Source: Dipylidium caninum
Taxonomy: Eukaryota > Platyhelminthes > Cestoda > Cyclophyllidea > Dipylidiidae
Assembly: GCA_017562135.1 (NCBI GenBank)
Contig: QEYB01000026.1
Coordinates: forward strand, 372,001-436,000
DNA length: 64,000 bases
Direction of reading: 5' to 3'
Shown here: piece by piece, positions 37,101 to 47,600 of the stretch
How positions within the stretch are numbered: the first letter of the stretch is position 1
How the letters are laid out: each line of letters begins with the position of its first letter
Position numbers and translations under genes: made by a program
Notes under the pieces: model-generated
What the model was told of the DNA's origin: nothing
The model's database searches: none
The model's input: the letters and a program-made list of their open reading frames with translations, nothing else

Positions 37101-40100
37101 GAGGATGTGTAATGAAAATGAAGTTAATGCGACACCTAAAAGCGTCCACAATCACCCATGCGACCCGGGAATTTACAGGGAGGCTATGAGGGGACAGGGA
37201 GTTTACGCGTATGGGCGCAGTACATCCTCGTCGAGGACGTGCAAGAGAAGTATGAAGATCTCACGTTGGAGGAGAAGCACATGACACTCATAGCCATTTC
37301 GGACTCATGATTCATCTCAGGAAGAAGAGATTCCACGAATTCCTGATGCCGTAGAAAGTGCTAGAGGTTGGACAACTTTTTCTGCCAGCGTGTTGGCTGT
37401 TTTGATCGCCTTTCAGAGCAATATTAATCTTAAGGTAACGTTATTCAAAGGTGCAGCAGTTTTCCCTAACATAGGGTAAATTTTATCTTTCGTGATCACA
37501 AAATGAGCTTTTATGAGGCTGTATTTACTTCGCCAACATCTGACTCTGCCTCTTTTACGGCGTGAAACCCTTTTCAGCCTCCCTGCAGTGATTCTCTACA
37601 GCTCCCCTCTCCTCGAGCGAATAGATATTTGACCCATGCAAAGCTCAAATGGCATATCACCCCACAGACGCCGGAGTTGGCCTTCCGTTGGTCAGAAAAT
37701 CTCCCCCTCCCCACCGACGTAGTGTCCAGAGTCGTTCACAAGGTTGAAATAAGGGTAGGAGATTCCACAATGGTGTGGGGCGCAAAACCTAGAGAGAAAC
37801 AAACAAATGCAGAATCTCCCTTCCGTCTAACCGTCCTCACCACACGCAGTCCATGTCTAGACAGTATGTTATAGTTGGGGGCTAAGGGAGGAGGAAGTGG
37901 TGTATACTAAGCTACCCTCGTGTTGATAGCGAAGAGAAAAGTTATTGGCTTTTTTATTATATGGTGCAAATAGTACTTGAAAACTAATTAATCGTTCTTA
38001 TTTAATCACACTTGTCCTCTTTCTTTAAATACCGGAGATGTTTGACGGTGAGCTTGTGAAAGAAGTGCGTACAGAATTCACCCCTTGGGCCTTCTTGACA
38101 GCTCGTCTCTATGCCGACGATCAAATGGAAGTGGAGTGGGTGGTGGGACCCCTTCCAAATATCGGCAGGCGTGTCACAGAGGTCGTCATTCGCTATCGAG
38201 TCAGTGGTACTGGAGTTCTACCTGCCACCGAAGGTTTGTCCATCCACTTTTTACTGCATCTCTTGCGCCAGCCTTTTGTAAATTTTCTAGACACCTAGTA
38301 ACATAACACCGAACTTGTGTGCTGAATTTAATTGAGACATGGAAGTGAAGTGGTTTCATTTTACATAAGATTACCTGACTTGGCCTTCCAGCCGGAGAGT
38401 CTAGATGAGTTTCGGTGAACATATTTTTGGGTCCCTAACTTTTTCCCAAGCCAATGCTTGATGAGACACACACTTGTGGGTGATCGACTACGGTGCAGAC
38501 ACCGTGTCACAGCAAAGCCCAACTTAAAAATGCCTCTAACTTTGTTCAAGGGTGATGAATAGAGACACAATTCTTTCCCTCCTACGATTTAGGCTTCCTG
38601 CGGTATTATGAAGGGTGAATTCCTTAGCCCTTTGTGGAGTAGCGCTGTTCCCGAATACCTCGTATGGCGGCGACCACGAGGGCATATTGTGCAGACCAGA
38701 GGCATGGGATCTGGAGGCTTAGGGAGAGAACGAGCACACGAAACGCAGACCGAGGCATTACACGGCCCTTCTACCATTGTGCTTTGTCCCCTTACATCGA
38801 CTCGGCCGCAATAATGAGTCGGATATTCCACAGATTAGGCCTTAGTAACCGTTTTACAAATTACATTAGCTAAAGGCGTTGCGCTGGCAACTGGTCAAAG
38901 TTTCCCAAGAGTCAAGAGTCCCCAAATATTTCGAACTGCATGATGGGAGACGGTGGAGGTGACAGTGGCTGGAATAATTAAATCTCCGACGCCCTACGTG
39001 ACCTTTTCAGGAAACCCATTTGTGTCCCCTAGACAAAAAATATGCGACAACTTTTCTAAGTTTAGCTTTTACCGTTTTGGAAAAGCCACCGCAATGCGAT
39101 TACAAAATGAACCTCAGGTGGAGAAGAAAGGCAGTGTTCTAACGTCTTGACAACAAGGGTCTAAAAGACGTCCAACTGGTAACGTACGGCAACTGCGAAA
39201 TTCACATCATGCTGACATCTTTGCCCAATCCCGTCAGTAGCACTGAGTACTTGGGCCTAGAGCCCCCACTGCCTGTGGCATAAGGTGCTTCCGCTGAATT
39301 AAGGTGTAGTCATACAACGGCAACAAATCAGTTAACCGGAAAATCGCTGATATTCAGTTGAAATTCTACGAAAAGGGTCATCGTGTTAAGAGAAAACAGG
39401 ACAGACAAGGCATAGTTCTTTGGGCATTATTGATTTTCAAGTCCTTTATTTGCTCTGACAGGGGAATTCTACACCGATTCCATGGGAAATGATCTCATTA
39501 GGCGCGAGCGTAAAAGTTCTGCCAGAAGAGTTGGCTACCCGGGCGACGCGAAAGATATCTCCGACTACAACGATCACGGGTGCTGCTCGTGGCCCTGGTG
39601 GAAGCGCGAGAGCCGCAATACCACGCAGTCGCATCACATCGAGGGCAATTACTTCCCCGTTGTCAATCGTATCCTTCTCAAGGGCATTCGGTACGCTTTT
39701 GGAGTCTATACGGACCGTCCCGAGGGAGGCTCAAGTCTGGCTGAGGGAGAGGTCGAACTCATGCTTCACCGCGCCACTGTCACCGATGACGGTCTGGGCG
39801 TCGGTGAACCGCTCACCGAACGAGCTTTTGGAGAAGGTACGACACTCATTTGGATGGTGTTTAGTTTTTATATGAACAATTTTGGAGAGATAGTTTTACG
39901 ATATGCGTCAAGCTTTTTAAGTCATCCATTTTATTACGAAATTTATTTTGATAAAGCACCAACACTCCACTTTAGTCTTCAAAGTTTTAACCATGCCATT
40001 TAGGCTACAAAATTTGACAATGCTACGAACGATGTTTTATTAATGTAGTGTTGTATTTTCTTCTCTCATTAAAACGCATTCTTCGCATTTGCGCAATATT

Positions 40101-41652
40101 TGGAATTGTAGTCACTTCATGTGGTAATGCGTCGTTTCAACCTGGCAAATATTTGACCATAACTGTTATTAACTTGCGATTTTTATTGCCAAAACAAGTC
40201 CTTATAAGTTAAATAGAATGTCAGAGTATTTCGACGCAGGCCCTTCGGGGCGAGAGCTGGCTTCATCTGAGTAACTTTGAAAATTGCGCAAACTGTAGCA
40301 TAGCCATTTTCGAATTTAAAAAGCGCTCCTTAAGACAAATGATGGGGCTTAACCACAACAACGGTCCCCCATTCCTAAATACTGTGTCGCTAAAGGTGTT
40401 AGTGGCAGGAAGTGAATAGGTGTGGCCATGATGTACCCCTCGTGGGTTATTAATTAGCGGAACATTCCAATTACTGAGAATACTTTCGCAAGTCACCAAC
40501 CAGTAATTTTTACTCAAGCTCAAGTGATGGAACGAATTCTGAGAGCACTTAATATTTTAGTAGAAGATTAACTCCCAGTGTATATTGTGTAGAACTTTAC
40601 AAAATGATTTTCCCGCCATCAGAATAACGCTCGAGAGTTCAAGCGTAAGGAAATTCGGTGGCATAAAAATGCAGGTAGGGCGATCATGCGCCCTCCGAAA
40701 CTTAGTTGCCGCGGTCAAATGCTAGTAAAACACCTATATTCTTGATGCTGAGTAACTTTGAGGTGAGGTTTCAAGTATTCACGATGTCAATTGCCAAGTT
40801 AAGAGAAAGTGGCATTGTAAGGCTTCGATTTTCAATGCAACATGGCTTCTTTCAATACAAACTTTGAAAACATAGCCTAGTCTTATAAAAGTAGAGAGGA
40901 ATTCAAAAATCATTTTGGTAGTATGTACCATGTTTTACGATGGAAAAATAGTTCTTCACAGAGTTAGTGTTCGTAGCATGTACAGTGAAAAATATCTTAA
41001 TTGAGGCTGTTGAGCCCTGACAGATATAACTACAGATTCGACTCAACTTGTTGACTATAATCCGGGGTAAATTATTAAATAAGCATAACAAATAAGTGCG
41101 ACTATTAGAGGTCGACAAAGTTTTTAACATCTTTCAGGAGTTGTTGTGAAAGGCACCCACCGACTATTATTTGACACGGTGGATAAAGTTAACCAAATGG
41201 ATGGACGCATGGCTCAAGAGGTCTCCAGACCTCCAACTTGGGTCTTCCGAGATTATGCCAAGGAGGCATTGCCACCTGTGCCCGCTAGCATTTCATCGCT
41301 GCTGACGCGAGCTCTTCCAGAAGGTCTGCATTTGCTGACAGCCCAACAATGGCCCATAGAAGGCAAGCCCTCACGCAATCAACTCCTTGCCCGGCTTCAG
41401 CATATCGGGACCCCAGGAATTGGGGCAATTACAATAGAGCTTAGTGACGCTTTCAGTTTGGGCAATGTCGTCAAAGCGACGGAAGTATCACTGACAGCCA
41501 ACCAGCTCGCCGAAGAAGCCCAAAGGAAAAAGCTCGTCTGGCCTTCAAAATATAAAACCCGATGGAATGTAGGGAACCCAAAAAGAGATAATACGACTAG
41601 GATCATAATTCATCCTGGTGAAATCAAAACATTCATATTGGATTTAGCTTGA
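31111..41652 (+). CDS. MAN2B1: Lysosomal alpha-mannosidase (GH38)
   Basis: Six exons: 31111-32298, 34596-35251, 35693-35900, 38038-38233, 39462-39836 and 41138-41652 (TGA). They give 3,138 nt, 1,045 residues (human MAN2B1 is 1,011), with all phases consistent. A signal peptide opens the protein (MLFYISTLFIFLQPTLA). The GH38 catalytic domain shows the zinc site PHTHDDVGWLK (His42, Asp44), the nucleophile motif WQIDPFGHAREQ (Asp166) and the second zinc motif MQHHDAVTG (about 440-448). The C-terminal beta domains follow, with SGAYVFRP, EVEWVVGPLP, GEFYTDSMGND, NYFPVVNRI and DRPEGGSSLAEGEVELMLHR. It removes alpha-linked mannose from N-glycans in the lysosome; tapeworms also carry such enzymes in tegument or lysosome-like compartments (inference). 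Exons 2-6 are split by large introns of 2297, 441, 2137, 1228 and 1301 nt, unlike the compact neighbours. The sequence between exons 3 and 4 is shorter than in human, so a small exon could be missing. Confidence 0.94.
33866..34231 (+). other. Protein-like open segment inside MAN2B1 intron 1
   Basis: A 121-codon open frame within the first MAN2B1 intron. Its middle reads like real protein (FDLGPHETAVVELFLTAGRR, then TPYFTLPLFGIYDSFEKDIL) and differs in composition from the AT-rich intron around it. Canonical splice sites or a matching neighbour exon were not found, and nearby frames are broken. It could be a fragment of a decayed gene copy, a mobile element remnant or a chance frame. I do not recognise the family. 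Confidence 0.3.
36385..37880 (+). other. Broken protein-like segments inside MAN2B1 intron 3
   Basis: This part of the 2.1 kb intron is GC-richer than its surroundings and holds several short forward peptides with plausible composition: VPILVIVYNKESGITHLEID near 36890, EEKHMTLIAISDS before a TGA near 37310, and LKWHITPQTPELAFRWSENL near 37650. They lie in different frames separated by stops. Decayed coding sequence or transposon debris is the simplest reading. I could not assign it. Confidence 0.25.
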
Positions 41653-41732
41653 CACCCGAGGTTTTGACCAAATGCCAATACAAAACTGTCCTAGCAAATG
41701 AGTATGTACTGATTGAATGTTAAGTCCACATT

Positions 41733-41738
41733 AATAAA
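41733..41738 (+). terminator. Poly(A) signal AATAAA of MAN2B1
   Basis: A canonical AATAAA begins 81 bases after the MAN2B1 stop codon, at a normal distance for a short 3' UTR. Confidence 0.5.
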
Positions 41739-42928
41739 TCGCCGACCTTCTTCGTACTAAAATCAACATTGTTTACTACTCAGTAACGACACCTTGCTAA
41801 ATGACTAAGTATGGCGCTGAAAAAGTTTATACATTACTATTAACGAAAACCACTCCATAAATTTGTGTTTACCCTCATGGCAGATGTCCAAAAATAATGT
41901 ACGAAAATTGGAAAAACAAACCAGTTACAAGTCGCAATAATCCACTTATTCGGTTTACTGAGTTAGAAAACGGGTCAAAAAACCGGCCCCAGTAGTTCTT
42001 GCAGAGGACAAATTTCAAAGATATAATTGAAATTGGTCCGAATAATCGTAGCTATTAGGCAGGACAATATCCCACATGAGTCAGGACTATTAGCAAATGG
42101 AGCTTACATCTTCGCAAATGTTTAAAAAAAACTGAAAACTGTAATGATTCCCAGCTACGCTGTGCAGGTATTGGGTAGGAGCCACCTCAAGATCAGGCAC
42201 ATTATCGGCGTTCCATCGCTCCGTCCAACATTTCGCAGCAGCTATGTAGTAAAGTTGCCGGCTGACCCCATCCGATCCACTACCGAATAGGAATAGACTA
42301 GGAAACCCAAAGCCCGCTGCCGCACAGACGCCTGACTGGACCTCGCATCTAAGTTACCACATTCCCGCGAACTTCCAAAGACGTAACAAACAACAGCCTT
42401 CGAGTGGCTGACACGTCTCCTATTTTGTCTGTTTTACGTGGGTCAGAAACCCTAAATAAATCCCACCTTCGCACCCAAGTCAAAGTGTAACAACTATAAC
42501 AAAGTAGTGCCGTCCGAGGGGGCGGGACCGATAGCACAAGAACACAACATAAATGCTTCGATGCGACTAGGGCACCCCGTAAACCTTTCGCATATGTGCA
42601 CGAAGAACTACTCACGTTTAATTGGCAAACCGGCCCCCTGTAAAAGCTAAGTCAGCCAGAAGCGCAATAAGATATAAGGTCGAAAAACCTCTCCCAGCGA
42701 AAATAAAGTCATCACCAATCGAGGCAGCAAGTGTGCTGCAGTTCAAATAGGGGCCAAAAATCAGGTCAAAATGACGACCACACACTATACCAGCCATTAG
42801 CACCATTGACCGAACCCGTCAGTACTAGAAGGTAAAATACGACTACTAAATATCGATAGAATGAAAGTAAAGCCCTAAAAGGGCAATACCAATGTTTAAG
42901 GTTCCAGTAAAGCTATTCCACAAAGAAA
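41739..42928. other. Convergent intergenic region, no gene supported
   Basis: About 1.2 kb between MAN2B1 and the small minus-strand gene. Two minus-strand open frames (42806-42618 and 42615-42349) have hydrophobic stretches but no recognisable family, splice logic or coding bias, so I leave them uncalled. Confidence 0.45.
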
Positions 42929-43207
42929 CTAATGGTGTCCAAGCTTGTTGGCAGGTATCTCATAAGGGTTGAATGGGTCGTAATTGTGAGTGATCTTTTT
43001 CTTCAAGCGATGAGCCTTGTAAAGAAGGTAAAGTCCGAGAGGCAGAAACACGGGCATTGAAAGTATATAGTATCTGACGAAAGTGTTGTTCTGATAGTAC
43101 CAGGCATAGGGGAATTGGCGGATTCGTGAGGTAAAAGACCAAGGAAATATAGGATGCCTACTACCGCTCTTCATATAGGTCTCCAGCTTTCTGGCATATT
43201 CAAGCAT
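42929..43207 (-). CDS. Small single-pass membrane protein, possibly complex I subunit NDUFB4-like
   Basis: One open frame of 92 residues on the minus strand with an ATG at 43207 and a TAG stop; no intron is needed. Visible parts: a short charged N-terminus, FTSRIRQFPYAWYYQNN, one hydrophobic helix (YYILSMPVFLPLGLYLLYKA), then a basic cluster HRLKKK and a polar tail. Small size, no signal peptide, aromatic residues before one helix and Arg/Lys directly after it fit an accessory subunit of mitochondrial complex I. The Pro-x-x-x-Trp...Arg...Pro...helix-Lys/Arg order resembles NDUFB4, from memory. Human NDUFB4 is longer (129 residues), so an upstream exon could exist. Any other small inner-membrane protein remains possible. 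The coding call is firmer than the family. Confidence 0.5.
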   Translation of the reverse strand: MLEYARKLETYMKSGSRHPIFPWSFTSRIRQFPYAWYYQNNTFVRYYILSMPVFLPLGLYLLYKAHRLKKKITHNYDPFNPYEIPANKLGHH

Positions 43208-43278
43208 TTTCAATTAAGAGAATAACACAACCACCTGACGAAGACGCGAAAATATCCGTGTTGGACGGGCGGCACGAA

Positions 43279-43308
43279 GTGGAGGGACCAATAGTGGAGG
43301 CACCAATA
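43279..43308. repeat. 15-bp tandem duplication carrying two CCAAT boxes
   Basis: Two adjacent 15-bp copies of GTGGAGG(G/C)ACCAATA differing at one base, with CCAAT at 43288-43292 and 43303-43307. They lie 72 bases upstream of the minus-strand start (43207) and 571 bases upstream of the plus-strand start (43879), in the divergent intergenic region. CCAAT boxes are the binding site of NF-Y; function here is inferred. Confidence 0.7.
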
Positions 43309-43878
43309 GTAGTAAGGACGAACGTTTAGAAAGGTTCGTAAAACAAGGACAAATTAATATAGTCATGTAGTTGCATTGCAAAAAAATGGTTGCAGTAAAT
43401 TAACAACTGAAGTACAGACGTAATATTATTTCCACAACCCTACCGCAGTTGGATCCAACATAAACAAAAGATAGGACATCAAAAGTTACGAATGCGTTTA
43501 AATTAAGTGGATTAAAGAATTATTAGCTGAAATCAGTGTGAAATTGAGGTGTAGTGTAAATAGCTAATTTTATTTCTAGACTCCAAAATTGCGGTAATGT
43601 TATTAATCTTTACTGTGTAATAATTTAAATGTTTAAAAAAATTGGCAAAAGCTTGAGCTGTGAATAGCCAAGGTAAGAAACAATTAAACCATTCGCACCT
43701 CGCTGTTGAAATTTTTGCTCCGGCCTTTATTTATATGTCTTATAAAAACAATCAAATTTTAAATAAAAATATGATTTAAATAGCATATAAATAAAAGGCT
43801 TGTTAGTTCGTATCGATTTGACCACGAGTCTTTGAACGCGGGAACACTGCCGTCCCCGCCTTGTTAACGAGCAGGACG

Positions 43879-44459
43879 ATGGGGATTGCGCCACTACCTG
43901 CCGGCGAACAACTTCTCAACGCTACAGAAAAAATAGCAGATACGCTTTCCTCCTACTTTAGGTTTCTTGATATATTTTTTAAAAATTTTTCTAGCCTTAA
44001 GCTAACTAAGTCTTGCGCTAAACTCAGAAACTTGGACCAACAGTGGTTTGACTTAGTTGTTGCACGAGCGCAGGAGGATTTCAAGCATAAATCAATGGTA
44101 GGCCTCCTTCAAGGGCTGGAGTTCTCTAGTCTCAAGTGGCCAAACTAATCGAGGAAATGGAAGTTTCAAAAAAGACGTTGATTATCGAAAATGCTAACAA
44201 AACCTGCGCTGTCAAACGTCCCTGGTACATAGATTCTATTCTAATTTCTTTCAGGAGACCATCAGGATGTCCTGAGGAAGATACAAATGCTCTTATCTAC
44301 GACATACATAAAGATCATCGTGATTTACTGGTTTCTGAGTCTTCCAAGCTTTATCGTATCTTGCGTCATAAAGTCGGTGACATAAAGGCAGCTCGTATAT
44401 GTGGGCAAAAGTCATTGGAATCTCTCGAGTCGCTGGCAAAAATTTTAGATAAACTGTGA
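43879..44459 (+). CDS. Unrecognised small helical protein with two ultrashort introns
   Basis: Exons 43879-44097, 44130-44224 and 44255-44459 (TGA) give 172 residues. The first intron is 32 nt (GTAGGC...TCTCTAG) and is required: without it the frame stops at TAA just after. The second is 30 nt (GTACAT...TTTCTTTCAG), in frame and stop-free, so retention would add ten residues. I do not recognise the family. The peptide is mostly charged alpha-helix: GEQLLNATEKIADTLSSYFR at the N-terminus, SQVAKLIEEMEVSKKTLI after the first junction, then RPSGCPEEDTNALIYDIHKD and a Leu-rich C-terminal helix ending SLESLAKILDKL. There is no signal peptide or membrane segment, so it is probably intracellular, perhaps a subunit of a coiled-coil complex. 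It is divergent from the NDUFB4-like gene and converges on the large minus-strand gene, with 224 bases between the stops. Confidence 0.65.
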
Positions 44460-44659
44460 CACGAATATTTGACCGCCTTTTTTGTGTATTAACTTTCTGT
44501 CTCCGTTTATTATTCCTGGTTGTTTTACTGCTCAGTTTTTTGTGCTGTCCTTTTTTTTTTTACAGCGTCATAAATCCCAGTTAACTTACCATTCTCCAAT
44601 GGAATTGTTTATTCTTTCATTGGCTAAAACCGAGTAACGTCGTTATTGAAGTAGGGTTT

Positions 44660-44665
44660 TTTATT
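44660..44665 (-). terminator. Possible poly(A) signal of the large minus-strand gene
   Basis: AATAAA on the minus strand, 18 bases beyond the stop codon at 44684. A second AATAAA lies at 44511-44506. The tight convergent spacing suggests very short 3' UTRs. Confidence 0.4.
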
Positions 44666-44683
44666 TCAAAATGGAAAATACGT

Positions 44684-47600
44684 TCATTCATCCTCACCTC
44701 TTAAGTGATTTGCTCTATGAAGGTGTTGCAGGACATCCAACCTTGAAAGATAACTGCGTGATGAACCGATAATATTGACGTAACCGCTGCGACAGACGTA
44801 TTCAGCCCTGCAATGTGGCCGCCTACCATCGGTTACTGGCAACCGTTCGAATTCCGTGGTGTCAGATTTGGCTAGTCGTTGCCAGTCGCGAGATGGAATA
44901 TCTGTTGGTCTCCGTATAGTTCGACCACCAAAACTGGACTTTCTATGACTGAAGTTGATTTAGAGGATCTAAAGTGTCCTACTTACTCTGTTCCCAGTGG
45001 CATTTGTTGCCTCGCTTCCCTTTCAGCACTCACGGCTATTTGTAGTGCTTGGAGGAAGATCTTCTTCCATTTTATACCTCCAGATTCTCGCATCACCTCG
45101 TCCAACACATGTGTCAATTCTCCAGGTTTTAGAACCCTCCGCAGTTGTTCCAACACAGCAGCAGGGTTTCGTCTCAAAATATGCATCGCTTCTGGATCTC
45201 GAATTAACTCATTTACGGCCTCCTGATCCAATATGCTCGACTCTTTTTGCGCCATGTAACTTTTTTTCATAGCATTTGCTTTAGAACCCTCTCTCTGGTT
45301 TGTAGTATCAGGCAACATATTGCATTTTTTATATAAGAATTCTTCTATTATCTGCACTTCATGTTTGTTTAGAGGGTAGTCATGAGAGGCTACGTGTGGC
45401 GTACGACTGTATAAGTAAGCATCAAATTGAGTACATTTTCGGCATCCAGTTTGCTTTTGCTCTGAGTTTTCCCATGATGAGTGTGAATGCCACTAATACC
45501 CGAATGGAGTTGTATCTTTGTGGTGGAGATGTGATGATTTTAAAATATTTGGCAGCTTTCCTTTCATTTTTTTCGTTAAGTGGCATCGATCAAGTTCTTG
45601 TTTATTCTGTTGCTTTAAACCGGGAAAGTGTACTTTCGTTTCGTCTTTTCCTCCGTGAATAGTGTACATTTGTTGGTTTTGAGTCCGAGTGGCTTTTTCA
45701 CGAAAATAGAAACGCCCACCTGCGATTGTGGGAGCCAGAACTCGTGAAACATCTTCCACATTGTCGGTACTCACTTGTCGACCAAATGCGTGAAGTTTGT
45801 ATACTGCTTTAGTGGTTTTTGGCTGCCCTGGCTGTGGTGAGGTTGATGAGTGTCGGCGCAGAAGTTTTACCGTTTCCTCGAGGTCTCCTAGAATCTCGTT
45901 GTCGGTGTCACTGGAGAAATGGTAAACGCTTAACCGGACATATGGATGCCTCGTACTAAGTTTTTATTCTACTCACCGTGTGAAAAGCAACTCTTCCACG
46001 TCGATTTTACGCTGAGTGAAGGAAGCATTGATCACAGATTGGAATACTTCTCCTGCTCTGGCGCATTGGGAGTCCGCGGCCACACGGCAGTAGTAGCCCG
46101 AAAACGTCCTTTCCGCCGTTTCATATGTTCCGGTGAATTCTAATGCGGCTGCGATCTTAAAAATCAAAATAACTGCAATATTTTACGCTTTATCGTTGGA
46201 TTAGCCATGATTACTGCTTACGGTGGGAGCTTTTTTCAGAACAATTTTTATCTTTTCTACCTCTTCAGCCATCGTATCAAGCGGTGAGGTGTGTGGTTTT
46301 CGTCTTACTTGAGGCTGAATGGGTAAATGAAAATTATTATTAGAGTCGAAATGATTCCAATTGCTAACGTATTTGTCCATGTTCTTACCGAAATAGCCAA
46401 ACGTCGCAAGTTAAGCATGTATTCGATGGAGCTAATACGTTGAATTTGGTCATCCACTCTAGATACTGCAAATCCTTTCTCCACTCCTGTCTGGAAGATG
46501 TACATGTACCCCGGTGCAACCACTAGATCCAAAACTAAAGACAGGGGAATCAATCTCTGCGTCTCAAGCTTTATACTGTTTCAGTAAGTAAGCGTAGGAA
46601 CTCACGGCTCTTATCGACCGACGGTTTTGTCGTTTGCTCACTGTTCTCTACTCCAAGCACGTTCTAGATACAATGCGAGATGTTAATCATGATATGTCAG
46701 GTGTAATCGTTTCTCATGTATTAAACTATGCAAACTTACTCCGAGTTCTTTGTCGTACTCCTCCACCAGTGGCTAAAGGGCAGACTTGTTTTATACGCAA
46801 CGAAATTACCAACCTTTAAAACTTCCTCATGATCATGTATATTCACGTAGAACCAAGAAAGGGCTTCAATTTCATCTTTCAAGTACCCATACACCACTTT
46901 CTCAATGTCATTAGTGATAATGTCTCGGGCGTTGAAAATGGCAATCGTGTCGAACACATTCATGACAAGAAGTGAGACAATTATCGACGCCAGTTCTGGT
47001 AAAACGACCTGAAGCCTGTGAATAAATGTGAATTATCCTCGAAGTCTTTTTTTAGGCATTTCATGTTATAAAATACCCTGCCTTACTGGAGCAATTGGCC
47101 CAAAATAGCAAGACATCGACGATGGTTATCCCAGTTTCCGGGGGTCGACATCCAAGCAATTCTTTGGGGCGGTGACATAGCACTGATGATTGAGAACTCA
47201 GCGAGTAGCAATTCTTTTATCACTGCCAACATGTCCTCCATGTACTTCAGTTCTTCGGGGTCCAATTCCTCAAAATACTGTAAGTAAGTTTACTTGGTAT
47301 GCAGAAAAGTGAATCTACCTCCGTTAACATCTCATCAGCTGTAAACTTGCGATCCTCGGATTTCAATACGCTTAGCAAGTTCATCATTTTATCGAGTGCC
47401 GGAGCCTCACCGACTTTCGTGCTTATAGTGTCCATCTGCTGGATTATCTTTGATAGCAGCGTATCGCTACCCGACTTCATAATTTTCCTGTATGCACGTT
47501 AATTTAAATGAAGTGCTTAAATCAAAACAAGAGAATTATTAGGACATAAGGTGGCCAGTTCTTCTTACGCGCCGTAGAGGGCTTTGAACTCCTGTGCAAT

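Noticed and set aside
42349..42806. Two hydrophobic minus-strand frames downstream of the NDUFB4-like gene
   Set aside because: No family resemblance and no phase-compatible splice sites linking them to each other or to the gene upstream.
44841..44856. Sequence resembling a tRNA T-loop (GTTCGAATTCC)
   Set aside because: It lies within the last coding exon of the large minus-strand gene and no cloverleaf can be built around it.
45493..45495. In-frame TAG between two coding stretches as a recoded or readthrough stop
   Set aside because: The TAG is the last three bases of a canonical GT...AG intron in correct phase, so ordinary splicing explains it.
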